Below are positions 51,457-60,073 of a stretch of 64,000 bases of DNA, piece after piece. How positions within the stretch are numbered: position 1 is the first letter of the stretch; each line of letters starts with the position of its first letter. Both the position numbers and the translations under genes were made by a program. The stretch covers positions 84,755-148,754 of the forward strand of contig CAKQRZ010000004.1 of assembly GCA_934271715.1 (NCBI GenBank), in the 5' to 3' direction. The notes below the pieces were generated by a model. That model saw nothing but the letters and a program-made list of their open reading frames with translations. It made no database searches and was not told the origin of the DNA. The DNA is from an uncultured Alphaproteobacteria bacterium (lineage in GTDB: Bacteria > Pseudomonadota > Alphaproteobacteria > RF32 > CAG-239).

Positions 51457-51693
51457 TTAGATAATCATCAAGATGGCAATAACCAGAATGTACAAAGCAA
51501 TAGCTTCAATAGAACCCATACCGATAAAACCGAACAAGGTAACATCTTTTTTAACCTGCGGATTGCGGCCGACAGTTTCAATCAAAGCTACCCACAGTTT
51601 TGTTAAACCCCAAGCAGCAACAGTCATAGCCAAAGCGCAGATACCGGCGCCGATATAAGCCAAAGTTTTGTTTTGTAAGATTTCGTTTTCCAT
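51457..51693 (-). CDS. atpE: ATP synthase F0 subunit c
   Basis: A 78-residue two-helix ring subunit. The glutamate that binds the ion is E63 (GSIEAIALY). The loop is RNPQVKKD, which contacts the gamma/epsilon rotor. The glycine-rich first helix (IGAGICALAMTVAAWG) is looser than usual. Lack of a following S/T suggests protons rather than sodium. It lies between atpB and atpF'. Confidence 0.95.
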   Translation of the reverse strand: MENEILQNKTLAYIGAGICALAMTVAAWGLTKLWVALIETVGRNPQVKKDVTLFGFIGMGSIEAIALYILVIAILMII

Positions 51694-51725
51694 TTTGAGT
51701 TCCTTTCTTTATTAGTCAACAAAAT

Positions 51726-52454
51726 TTAGTGTTCGCTGCTTACTGCCATGTTTAAATATACACAGCTCAGCGTTGTGTAAATATAAGCCTGCAGCAGCGT
51801 TACGAATAGTTCAAACATAATGATTCCCATGTCTGCAATCAGCGGTACAAAGCCGAAAATTTTCATGGTAATGATAAATCCTCCCAAAACCTTTAGAATA
51901 ATATGCCCGACAGACATATTCACCGCCAGACGGATTGTCAGGCTGAAAGGCTTTGATAAAAGAGAAATAGTTTCAATAGGCACGATTAACGGAGCCATTA
52001 AAGCCGGCACGCCTTGCGGCAGAAAAGTGCGGAAATAGCCTAGGCCGCGTTTTTTGATACCGACAACAATATTCATCAAAAGGCAGAACAATGAAAGCGC
52101 GCCTACAGCTGCAATATGCGAAGTAAATGTAAAACTGTACGGAAACAGTCCTAAAATGTTGCCGCCGGCAATGAATGTAAACAAGGCAAATACAAATGAA
52201 AAATATTTTACGCCGTTTTTACCCAGCGTTTCGCCCATAATTCCTTGAATAAAACTGTAAATCGCTTCGGGAATGGTCTGCGCCATGGTCGGGACAATAT
52301 CTCTTTTTCTAAGGCAAAAAGCCATGCTCAGCAAAATAACCGCAATCGTTATCATCATGCAAAGAGATGAATTGGTAAACGACAAATCAGTTCCGTTTAC
52401 TTCAAACGGAATAATCTTTTTAATCTCAAACTGTTCAATCGGACTTGACATCAA
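51726..52454 (-). CDS. atpB: ATP synthase F0 subunit a
   Basis: A 242-residue multi-helix proton channel subunit. The essential arginine lies in PFSLTIRLAVNMSVGHI. About five or six helices are seen, with FSFVFALFTFIAGGNILGLFPYSFTFTSH in the middle. It overlaps the atpI gene by 4 bases and is followed by atpE 32 bases on. Confidence 0.95.
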   Translation of the reverse strand: MMSSPIEQFEIKKIIPFEVNGTDLSFTNSSLCMMITIAVILLSMAFCLRKRDIVPTMAQTIPEAIYSFIQGIMGETLGKNGVKYFSFVFALFTFIAGGNILGLFPYSFTFTSHIAAVGALSLFCLLMNIVVGIKKRGLGYFRTFLPQGVPALMAPLIVPIETISLLSKPFSLTIRLAVNMSVGHIILKVLGGFIITMKIFGFVPLIADMGIIMFELFVTLLQAYIYTTLSCVYLNMAVSSEH

Positions 52455-52762
52455 TCTTTTCCCTTCTGAATATCTTTATCCATCTCTTGAGCCGAGCGAT
52501 AAACATTCAACATACCAGCCATACACCCAAATAAAGAAAATACAAGCAGAAAAATGACTTTAGTCCCGAAAATTTTATCTAAAGTGTATCCGATGCAGAT
52601 TCCGGCCAATACAGCGGCAATAAATTCCGTGCCGATTCTAAAGGCGTTGGCTATGGAATTCCGCAAAGGAGAAGACGGCTCAGCTTTTTTAGCCTGCTGC
52701 TGTTCTTTCAGCTCGCGGATTCGTTTATCCATTGCTTCTATGTCGGCGACGTTTTTTTTCAT
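52451..52762 (-). CDS. atpI: ATP synthase assembly protein AtpI
   Basis: A 103-residue small protein with two membrane helices (about 43-61 and 70-88) and a charged helix before them (DKRIRELKEQQQAKKAEPS). It aids c-ring assembly. It overlaps the DsbA-like gene and atpB by 4 bases at each end, so translation is coupled. Confidence 0.88.
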   Translation of the reverse strand: MKKNVADIEAMDKRIRELKEQQQAKKAEPSSPLRNSIANAFRIGTEFIAAVLAGICIGYTLDKIFGTKVIFLLVFSLFGCMAGMLNVYRSAQEMDKDIQKGKD

Positions 52763-53502
52763 TGATGCGGATTTATCCCCATTCTGGCATAGCGGCTGTC
52801 TAAATATTCTTTTACAGAATTGAAGCTGGCGGCCGAATAAATAATTTCATTGCCGTCGCGTCCGCTGAACAGCAGAGCCGGAGTGCCGGTCATGCCAAGC
52901 TGTTTAAGCCCTTGCTGACGGTCCGAAATAATGGTCTGCGCCATTGCGTCGTCATGCATGCAGGCTTCGGCCTCGTCATAGCTGATTCCGTATTCTGCCG
53001 CATAACTGTGCAGCTGGGTGGTGTCGCTGGCTAAATACCAAAATCTCTGCTTGTCAAAAAGGCGGCTTAAAAAAGCGTGGTAGTTGTCGGCTGAGGCGCA
53101 TTGCAGCAGCATTGCCGCTTCCATAGATTTTTTATCCAGCGGAAAGTTTACAAAAACAATGCGCAGCAGGCCTTTTTCTACATATTCTTTTTCCAATCTC
53201 GGTACAACGTCCAAGTGAAAATCAGCGCAGTGCGGGCAGCCCAGCGATGAAAATTCATATAAAGTTATGGGCGCGGTATATGAACCCTCGGCAAATTTTG
53301 TAGAGGCGTTGATATTCAATTCTTGCGGCAGAACTGTAGCAATTCCGTTTTTTTCAGCAGCGTCGGCGGTTTGAACTTTTAAAACAATCTGCCCGTTTTC
53401 GTCAAGCACAAAACCTTTGTAGTTAAAATAAAAAACAGCGGCAGCAAAAAAAGCCACAATCATAGTTGCAATTTTGCTGAGTGATTTTATAAGCTTATCC
53501 AA
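52759..53502 (-). CDS. DsbA-like thiol-disulfide protein
   Basis: A 247-residue membrane-anchored protein. One N-terminal helix (about 8-27) directs a periplasmic thioredoxin-like domain with active site CPHC (about residue 93) and the cis-proline segment MTGTPALLFSG. It belongs to the DsbA/2-hydroxychromene-isomerase-like group often paired with DUF721 (DciA) in alphaproteobacteria. It probably makes disulfides, perhaps those of the cysteine-rich pilin-like proteins, which is inference. Confidence 0.88.
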   Translation of the reverse strand: MDKLIKSLSKIATMIVAFFAAAVFYFNYKGFVLDENGQIVLKVQTADAAEKNGIATVLPQELNINASTKFAEGSYTAPITLYEFSSLGCPHCADFHLDVVPRLEKEYVEKGLLRIVFVNFPLDKKSMEAAMLLQCASADNYHAFLSRLFDKQRFWYLASDTTQLHSYAAEYGISYDEAEACMHDDAMAQTIISDRQQGLKQLGMTGTPALLFSGRDGNEIIYSAASFNSVKEYLDSRYARMGINPHQ

Positions 53503-53512
53503 GTTGTCTCTC

Positions 53513-54034
53513 CTAAGATTTTTTATTGCTGAAAACCGCTTTGCCCAAATTTTCTAAATGTTCGCGCAAATTATTGTTATCAACATCCTTAATTATTTCC
53601 GTAATATAGTTTTGTTCTTCTTCAGATACAAGAATTTTTTTCACATTATCAATGGGCTTTTTCGTGATTAAAAAGTTTTCGGGGCTGTTGTTCTGAATTA
53701 TTTTGAGTTTAGCAACGGCGTTATAGCCGAAAAAAGTGTTTATTTTGCTTAAAATCTGCGGTTCGCGCTGCTTGATTTCCATAGCAAAAGCTCCGCTTAA
53801 AACCAGCAGCTCCAAAGTGCCGTTGCTGCGCTCGTCTTTGCGGAAAATCAGCCGCTGAGGCAGGGAAAACTGTGCCAGCTCTTCGCCGATAATGGAAGTC
53901 CAGCTTGCCAGCATTTCAACATTCAGCAGGCCTTTCGCACCCAAAATCTGCTTAGCCAGCGGCATAATGGTTTTAGAAACGCTGGTTAAATCATCAAGCG
54001 AATGCTCTTCTTTTATTTGTATTTTCTTAGACAT
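53513..54034 (-). CDS. dciA: DciA-type replicative helicase loader (DUF721)
   Basis: A 173-residue protein of the DUF721 family. A DnaB loader role is known for DciA in bacteria without DnaC. The central part (LASWTSIIGEELAQFSLPQRLIF...LELLVLSGAFAMEI) is the DUF721 KH-like fold. I choose the ATG at 54034 (MSKKIQIKEEHS), which overlaps the xerD stop; the longer frame reads back into xerD. It is followed 10 bases later by the DsbA-like gene, a pairing seen in other alphaproteobacteria. Confidence 0.82.
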   Translation of the reverse strand: MSKKIQIKEEHSLDDLTSVSKTIMPLAKQILGAKGLLNVEMLASWTSIIGEELAQFSLPQRLIFRKDERSNGTLELLVLSGAFAMEIKQREPQILSKINTFFGYNAVAKLKIIQNNSPENFLITKKPIDNVKKILVSEEEQNYITEIIKDVDNNNLREHLENLGKAVFSNKKS

Positions 54035-54953
54035 CGGCTTTTTTCTTTTCTTCTGTAAAATGAGATAAAGGATGTTTGCTGCGTACAACATCGCCGAGCT
54101 TCTGCGGAATAATGTGGGTATAAACTTCGGTTGTGGCAATGCTTTCATGCCCCAGCATTTTCTGCACGGAGCGCAAATCGGCGTTGTTATTCAAAAGGTG
54201 GGTAGCAAAAGAGTGGCGCAAAACGTGCGGCGAAACCCGCGACGGATAAATTCCGCAGTCAACCGCCAGTTTTTTCAGGTCTTTATAAAAAGCATCGCGG
54301 GTCAAATGTCCGGAAACCGCGGATAGCGACGGAAACAGCCAGACAGATGTTGAATTTTTTTTAATAAATTCATTCCGCAGTTCAAGGTATTCCTGCAAAA
54401 TATTTAAAGCTTTTCCGGCAACTGGGACAACTCTTTCTTTGCTGCCTTTGCCGAAAACGGTTATTAAGCCTTTTTTGAAGTTCACGGCGTTTTGCGGCAG
54501 CCCGACCAATTCTGAAACCCGCAGACCTGTGGCGTACATCAGCTCAATCATTACTCCGATTCGCCAATAGCGGTAGTCAGGTTTGGCAAAAGCCGTATCT
54601 GTCAAAAGCCGGATTTCCTGCACGCTTAAAAATTTAGGCAGCGGCTTTTCCTGTTTCGGCGTCAAAATATAGGCTGCCGGATTCGTCGGTATGATTTTTT
54701 CGGAATACAGAAACTTGCAGAAATCTTTTATAGCCGAAAGCTTGCGGGCCAGACTTTTAGGGGCGTAGGATTCGGTTTGCAACTGCTGAATAAACTTTTC
54801 CACCAAGTCTTCGCTGAGTTCCTGCGGCCGGGATATATTGCAGAAATCCAGAAACTGGCGCAAATCATGCTCATAAGCGGACAGCGTAGTCTGGGCGGCG
54901 CCTTTTTCAGCCGCTTCCGTTTCTAAAAAATCTTCAATAAATTTTCCGAGCAT
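54027..54953 (-). CDS. xerD: Tyrosine recombinase XerD/XerC type
   Basis: A 308-residue site-specific recombinase that resolves chromosome dimers at dif. The N-terminal SAM-like core-binding domain (TTLSAYEHDLRQFLDFC) is followed by the catalytic domain with R in ATGLRVSELVGL, HVLRHSFATHLL, GHESIATTEVYTH and the nucleophile tyrosine in the last motif. The position next to aroK on the opposite strand is typical of xerD in alphaproteobacteria; I cannot exclude XerC. Confidence 0.92.
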   Translation of the reverse strand: MLGKFIEDFLETEAAEKGAAQTTLSAYEHDLRQFLDFCNISRPQELSEDLVEKFIQQLQTESYAPKSLARKLSAIKDFCKFLYSEKIIPTNPAAYILTPKQEKPLPKFLSVQEIRLLTDTAFAKPDYRYWRIGVMIELMYATGLRVSELVGLPQNAVNFKKGLITVFGKGSKERVVPVAGKALNILQEYLELRNEFIKKNSTSVWLFPSLSAVSGHLTRDAFYKDLKKLAVDCGIYPSRVSPHVLRHSFATHLLNNNADLRSVQKMLGHESIATTEVYTHIIPQKLGDVVRSKHPLSHFTEEKKKADV

Positions 54954-54958
54954 AGGGC

Positions 54959-55120
54959 TTAATTGTCAATATTTACAGACACTTCCTGCGTAACATGTTC
55001 GGTCGGAACCTGAATGTCATGCACCATCAAAAAGCCGATGCCGATTAAAATTATCAAACCCAAAGCATAAAATACAATTCGCAGAGAGCCGCTCTGACCG
55101 TAGGCTGATTGTCTTTTCAT
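54959..55120 (-). CDS. Small single-pass membrane protein
   Basis: A 53-residue protein beginning MKRQSAYGQSGSLRIV, with one helix (about 13-33, VFYALGLIILIGIGFLMVHDI) and a short outside tail ending VSVNIDN. AAGGAAG lies 6 bases before the ATG. It lies 5 bases before xerD and is the first gene of the long xerD-atp operon. A small protein of this type upstream of xerD is familiar in alphaproteobacteria; its role is unknown. Confidence 0.75.
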   Translation of the reverse strand: MKRQSAYGQSGSLRIVFYALGLIILIGIGFLMVHDIQVPTEHVTQEVSVNIDN

Positions 55121-55159
55121 AAATTTCTTCCTTGTGACAAGTTAAAAAAATATTGAATA

Positions 55160-55188
55160 ATAGTAGCAAGGATATATTATGAGGTCAA
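55160..55188 (-). promoter_or_regulatory. Promoter of the xerD-dciA-atp operon
   Basis: On the minus strand TTGACC (55183-55188), a 17-base spacer and TACTAT (55160-55165), about 40 bases before the small membrane protein gene. It is the best consensus match in the window. Confidence 0.65.
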
Positions 55189-55224
55189 TAGAAAGCAAAA
55201 GTTTAAACAAAGAAAAATAAGAAA

Positions 55225-55779
55225 ATGTCAAAAATAAATAAAATAATTCTTTTGGTTGGACTGATGGGCAGCGGAAAAACCAGCGTTGGCAAAAGGCTGG
55301 CGCGCCGTTTGTCTCTGCCGTTTGTTGACGGCGACCAAGAAATAGAAAAAGCGGCGGGGCTGTCGCTGGTGGATGTGCTTAAGTGTTTCGGCGAAAAAGA
55401 ATACCGCGCCGGCGAAGAACGGGTAATGAAGCGTCTGCTGCAGGGTGCGCCGTGCGTATTGGCGTCGGGCGGAGGTTCGTTTGTGGCCAAGCAAACCCGT
55501 GAATTAGCAAAAGAGCATGCTGTAACCATCTGGCTTAAGGCCGATATAGATACTTTGTACCACCGTACTGCCGGACGCACGCGTCGTCCTTTTCTGCTGG
55601 GGGATAACGCAACGGTAAAAAACAAGCTGCAGGAGTATATAACTGAGGAATATCCTTACTATTCTGAGGCGGATATAGTGGTAGAAACCCGCGATGAAAA
55701 GGTTGAAAACACCGTAAAACGGGTGGCTTCGGCGGTGCATCGTTTTTTTATGCAGCAAAAAAATCCGGTTAAAAATTAA
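55225..55779 (+). CDS. aroK: Shikimate kinase
   Basis: A 184-residue P-loop kinase that phosphorylates shikimate in chorismate synthesis. Walker A is GLMGSGKTSVGKRLA; the shikimate-binding FVDGDQEIE, FGEKEYRAGEERVM, ASGGGSF and HRTAGRTRRPFL (lid) segments are all present. AroB, usually the next gene, is missing; rph follows after 10 bases instead. Confidence 0.95.
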   Translation: MSKINKIILLVGLMGSGKTSVGKRLARRLSLPFVDGDQEIEKAAGLSLVDVLKCFGEKEYRAGEERVMKRLLQGAPCVLASGGGSFVAKQTRELAKEHAVTIWLKADIDTLYHRTAGRTRRPFLLGDNATVKNKLQEYITEEYPYYSEADIVVETRDEKVENTVKRVASAVHRFFMQQKNPVKN

Positions 55780-55789
55780 GGAGAAAGCA

Positions 55790-56500
55790 ATGCGGAAAAG
55801 TAATCGCGGAACGGAAGATTTGCGCCAGATAGAAATTATTCCGAATGTAAATTTATATGCCGAGGGTTCTTGCCTGATTAAATGCGGCAATACCCATGTT
55901 TTATGCACAGCCAGCGTCAGCGACGAGATTCCGGCGTGGCTGAAAGGCAGCGATAAAGGCTGGATAACCGCCGAATATTCATTGCTGCCGCGGGCAACGC
56001 AAACCCGAGTCAGCCGTGAGACAAAAGGCGTGGGCGGACGCACGGCGGAAATTCAGCGTCTTATCGGACGTTCTCTGCGGGCGGCTGTGGATTTGAGCGA
56101 GATGCCGGAGATGTGCGTGCAGGTGGACTGCGATGTTTTGCAGGCGGACGGCGGAACGCGCACGGCGTCAATTACCGGAGGTTTTGTGGCTTTGTATTTG
56201 GCTCTGCAGAAAATGGTGCAGGACGGCAGGCTGCCGCGCAGCCCGATTCGCGAGTATGTGGCGGCGGTGTCGTGCGGAATTTGCAGGGGCGAGCCGTTGC
56301 TGGATTTAGATTATGATGAGGATTCGCATGCCGGAGCCGATACCAATTTTGTGCTGACCGAAAGCGGCAAGATTGTGGAAATTCAGGCAACAGCCGAGGG
56401 TGCGGTATTCAGCGAAAGCGAGTTCAGCGAATTGTTCCGCTTGGCTAAGCAGGGGATTCATCAGCTGATTATGGCGCAGAAAAAAGCAATAAAAGGATAG
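55790..56500 (+). CDS. rph: Ribonuclease PH
   Basis: A 236-residue phosphorolytic 3'-5' exoribonuclease that trims tRNA 3' ends. Signatures are VLCTASVSDEIPAWLKG, ETKGVGGRTAEIQRLIGR and DGGTRTASITGGFVAL with LDYDEDSHAGADTNFVLT, the phosphate and metal sites. AAGGAG precedes it. It shares the rdgB operon, a conserved pairing. Confidence 0.96.
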   Translation: MRKSNRGTEDLRQIEIIPNVNLYAEGSCLIKCGNTHVLCTASVSDEIPAWLKGSDKGWITAEYSLLPRATQTRVSRETKGVGGRTAEIQRLIGRSLRAAVDLSEMPEMCVQVDCDVLQADGGTRTASITGGFVALYLALQKMVQDGRLPRSPIREYVAAVSCGICRGEPLLDLDYDEDSHAGADTNFVLTESGKIVEIQATAEGAVFSESEFSELFRLAKQGIHQLIMAQKKAIKG

Positions 56501-56509
56501 GAGAAAAAT

Positions 56510-57100
56510 ATGAAGCTAACGGAAGTTGTTTTTGCCAGCCATAATGCCGGTAAAATAAAAGAAATCAAGGAATTGCTGGAGCCTTACGGCATAAAAGTAA
56601 AGTCCGCTTTGGATATGGATTTGCCGGATGTTGAAGAAACCGGAACGACTTTTGCTGAAAACTCGCTGCTAAAGTCGCAGACTATAGCTAGGCTGACCGG
56701 CGTTCCGTGTCTGGCCGATGATTCCGGATTGTGCGTGGATTCGCTCGGCGGTGCGCCGGGAGTTTATTCGGCGCGCTATGCTCCGGACCGCGATTTTGAT
56801 AAGGGTATGGAAAAATTGCTGTCGGAGATGGCTCAAAGTGCGGATAAAAGCCGGAAAGCTCATTTTTCCTGCGTGATTTCCTTGGCTTTTCCGGATGGAA
56901 AATACGAATTGTTTGAGGGGCGTGTGGACGGTAAAATCGCTTTTGAAAAGCAGGGAAACGGCGGATTCGGCTATGACCCGCTTTTTGTGCCGGACGGATT
57001 CGCTAAGAGCTTTGCACAAATGACGAAAGAAGAAAAAAATCAGGTTTCACACCGCGGACGGGCTGTAGAAAAACTAAAAGCTTATTTAGCGGCAATGTAG
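56510..57100 (+). CDS. rdgB: Non-canonical purine NTP pyrophosphatase RdgB/HAM1
   Basis: A 196-residue house-cleaning enzyme that hydrolyses ITP, XTP and their deoxy forms. SHNAGKIKEIKELL near the start, FAENSLLKS, DDSGLCVDSLGGAPGVYSARYA and the GFGYDPLFVPDG region are the family motifs. GGAGAAAAAT precedes it. The addB gene begins 9 bases after it. Confidence 0.96.
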   Translation: MKLTEVVFASHNAGKIKEIKELLEPYGIKVKSALDMDLPDVEETGTTFAENSLLKSQTIARLTGVPCLADDSGLCVDSLGGAPGVYSARYAPDRDFDKGMEKLLSEMAQSADKSRKAHFSCVISLAFPDGKYELFEGRVDGKIAFEKQGNGGFGYDPLFVPDGFAKSFAQMTKEEKNQVSHRGRAVEKLKAYLAAM

Positions 57101-57109
57101 GAGAAAAAC

Positions 57110-60073
57110 ATGGCGGCAAAAATTTATAATGTCAATGCCGGAGAGTCGTTTACCGATATTTTGGCGGCTCATTTTTTGGAAGAGTATAAAACTCAGCCCG
57201 AAGAATTGGCAAAAGTTTTGTTTTTGCTGCCTAACCGCCGCGCCTGTCAGAGCCTCAGCGAAGCTTTTGTGCGTCTGAAAGGGCTGGAGCCGACAATTTT
57301 GCCGCAAATTCTGCCGATTGCCGATGTGGAAGAGGATGAAGTTTTTTTAACCGGCAGTTCGGAAGTTTTGCAAAATATAGCGCCGGAAATCTCTAAGACT
57401 GAGCGGGTGCTGATTTTTACCCGTCTGATTATGCAAAAGCCGGCAGATTTAGGCTTGGGGCATTTATCTTTGGCGCAGTCCTATGCTTTGGCAGAAAACT
57501 TGGCGGATTTGATTGATTTGTCATATAATGAAAATTTAGATTTTTCCCGCCTCAGTGAGATTGTGCCGGCGGAATATGCGGCGCATTGGCAGGAAAGTCT
57601 GAAGCTTTTAAGCATTATTACCGAATTTTGGCCGCAGATTCTAAAAGAACGCGGAGTTGTAGACGCCTCATTCCGCCGCAATCAGCTGCTGCAAGCCGAG
57701 CTGGCTGTATGGCAGCATTCTCAAACCAAACAAAAAATTGTAGCGGCTGGAACGACTGCAGCATTTCCGCTGTTAAAACAGCTGGTTAAAACCGTGGCTG
57801 ATTTGCCGAACGGCGAAGTTTGGCTGTACGGTTTGGATAATTGCCTAGAAGATTCGGGCTGGCAGGAAATAGATGAAAATCATCCGCAGTTTGAGCTTAA
57901 GGAATTGCTGGACTATTTACAGATAAACCGTGCCGAAATTATAAACGTGCCGAACAAAATTTTTACGCCGCGGGAACGCTTGGTTTCTGAGATTATGCGT
58001 CCGGCTTCCAGCTCCGGCGAATGGCGGACTTTATCGGCTCAGCCGCTGCCAGAGGAGGCTTTTAGCGGCATACATCTGTTAAACTGCGACGATATCCGCC
58101 AAGAAGCTCAGGCGATTGCTCTGCTTATCCGCCGTACTTTGGAAACACCGGAAAAAACAGCGGCTCTGGTTACTATGGACCGCAATTTAGCGCGGCGGGT
58201 TGTTTCTGAGCTGAAAAAATGGAACATCACCGCCGATGATTCCGCCGGCCAGCCGCTGGGTTTGTCGCCGGTTGGAGCTTATCTGCGGATGATTATCAAG
58301 GTATTGGAAGATGATTTTTCGCAGGTAAGCCTGCTTTCGCTGTTTAAACATCCGTTTGCTTCCGGCGGCAAAAATTCTGCCGAGTTTAACCAATTTGTCC
58401 GCAATTTGGAGCTGGGCTGGCGGAAAAATAAAAATTTTGCCGATGAAAAGGCTAAAAGATGTTACTTGGAATATATGCAGCCATTGGAAGAGGCTTTGGC
58501 GGAAATTAAAAAAATCATGGAGCCGCTGGCGGAGCTTTACCGGCAGCCGGAAGTTTCTCTGCAGGAATTTTTTACCTGCCATATAAAGACAGCCGAAAAC
58601 TTAGCTGATACCGATGTTAAAAGCGGAGGTAAAATTATCTGGAAAAATGACGCCGGCGCGGCTGCAGCCAAGTTTGTCAGCGATTTTGTGCAAAAAAGCG
58701 AATTGCTGGGCAAGATAAAGCCACGCGATTATCTGCCGCTGCTGGAATGTATTTTGTCAGAGCAAAATGTGCGCGTGCGTTACGGCATGCACCCGCGGGT
58801 TAAGATTTTGGGACCGATTGAAGCGCGGCTGACTCAGTTTGACGTGACAATCATCGGCGAAGTAAACGAGGGTGTTTGGCCAAAACTGCCGTCTGCTGAT
58901 TTGTGGATGTCGCGCCCGATGAAAAAAGATTTCGGCTTTCCTCTGCCGGAGCGTTCCATCGGGGTTGCGGCTGCCGATTTTGCTCATTTGCTGAATGCCA
59001 GAGATGTTTATTTGACCCGCGCTGAAAGGGTGGAAGGCACTCCGACCAACAAGTCTCGCTGGTGGCTGCGGCTGGAGACGGTTTTAGCGGCGAATTTCGG
59101 CAATCAAAAAGAAGATAAGGCTAAATATGCGTTTTTATATGACAATAAATATTCTTTATGGGCAAAATATCTGGAACGTGCGGAAATTATGCGCCGTATC
59201 AGCGCTCCGGAGCCTCGTCCTCCTCTAAAAGCGCGCCCGCGCCGGCTTTCGGCTGTAAATTTTGAAATGCTGATGCGCGACCCATATACTATTTTTGCTA
59301 AATATATTCTTAATCTTTATCCGCTGGAAGAGCTGGACGGCGATGTCGGCTACAGCGACTACGGCAATATCGTGCATAAAGTAATTCAGGATTTTAATAA
59401 TATTTACAATACCGATAAATATCCGGAAGACGCCGAAGAGCAGCTGCTGAAAATGGGAGAGGCTGAATTTGCGGCAAATAATATCAGCGCGGATGTCCGG
59501 GCTTTTTGGTGGCCTAAATTTGTTAAAACTGTAGAATGGCTGGTGTCTGCTGAAAAGGCTTACCGCCGCGAAATTCTGAGAGTTCACAGCGAAGTCAGCG
59601 GCAGCATGAACTTTAATTCTACCGGCGGGCCGTTTACGATTACCGCCAAAGCCGACCGTATAGACGAAACCAAAGACGGGTGCTTGAATATTTTGGACTA
59701 TAAAACCGGCAAAGCCCGCTCAGTTAAAGAAATTACCTCCGGTATGGCGCCGCAGTTGCCGATTGAGGGGCTTATTGCCGAAAACGGCGGTTTTTCCGAA
59801 GTTCCGGCCAAAGAAATTGCCGGTCTGCGCTATTGGCGTCTGGGCAAAGAAGAAATTATCGCTAATGAGGAGCAAAGCAGCAAAGGGCTGGAAAAAACTC
59901 TGTCTTATCTGCAGACGCTTATCAGGCATTTTGACAATGAAGCCACGCCGTATTTTGCCAAGCCTAACCCGAGTTATGCGCCGAGCTATTCAGACTATGA
60001 CCACTTATCGCGTTTTTTGGAATGGTCGGTAAGAGACGACCAAACACAGGAGAGCAGTTCTAATGACGACTAA
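57110..60073 (+). CDS. addB: Double-strand break repair protein AddB
   Basis: A 987-residue subunit of the AddAB helicase-nuclease that resects DNA ends for RecA. The N-terminal helicase-like part (VLFLLPNRRACQSLSEAF) lacks a functional Walker A, as in alphaproteobacterial AddB. The C-terminal RecB-type nuclease has DYGNIVHKVIQDF, ADRIDE and LDYKTGKA (catalytic D and K). It overlaps addA by 11 bases. Confidence 0.95.
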   Translation: MAAKIYNVNAGESFTDILAAHFLEEYKTQPEELAKVLFLLPNRRACQSLSEAFVRLKGLEPTILPQILPIADVEEDEVFLTGSSEVLQNIAPEISKTERVLIFTRLIMQKPADLGLGHLSLAQSYALAENLADLIDLSYNENLDFSRLSEIVPAEYAAHWQESLKLLSIITEFWPQILKERGVVDASFRRNQLLQAELAVWQHSQTKQKIVAAGTTAAFPLLKQLVKTVADLPNGEVWLYGLDNCLEDSGWQEIDENHPQFELKELLDYLQINRAEIINVPNKIFTPRERLVSEIMRPASSSGEWRTLSAQPLPEEAFSGIHLLNCDDIRQEAQAIALLIRRTLETPEKTAALVTMDRNLARRVVSELKKWNITADDSAGQPLGLSPVGAYLRMIIKVLEDDFSQVSLLSLFKHPFASGGKNSAEFNQFVRNLELGWRKNKNFADEKAKRCYLEYMQPLEEALAEIKKIMEPLAELYRQPEVSLQEFFTCHIKTAENLADTDVKSGGKIIWKNDAGAAAAKFVSDFVQKSELLGKIKPRDYLPLLECILSEQNVRVRYGMHPRVKILGPIEARLTQFDVTIIGEVNEGVWPKLPSADLWMSRPMKKDFGFPLPERSIGVAAADFAHLLNARDVYLTRAERVEGTPTNKSRWWLRLETVLAANFGNQKEDKAKYAFLYDNKYSLWAKYLERAEIMRRISAPEPRPPLKARPRRLSAVNFEMLMRDPYTIFAKYILNLYPLEELDGDVGYSDYGNIVHKVIQDFNNIYNTDKYPEDAEEQLLKMGEAEFAANNISADVRAFWWPKFVKTVEWLVSAEKAYRREILRVHSEVSGSMNFNSTGGPFTITAKADRIDETKDGCLNILDYKTGKARSVKEITSGMAPQLPIEGLIAENGGFSEVPAKEIAGLRYWRLGKEEIIANEEQSSKGLEKTLSYLQTLIRHFDNEATPYFAKPNPSYAPSYSDYDHLSRFLEWSVRDDQTQESSSNDD

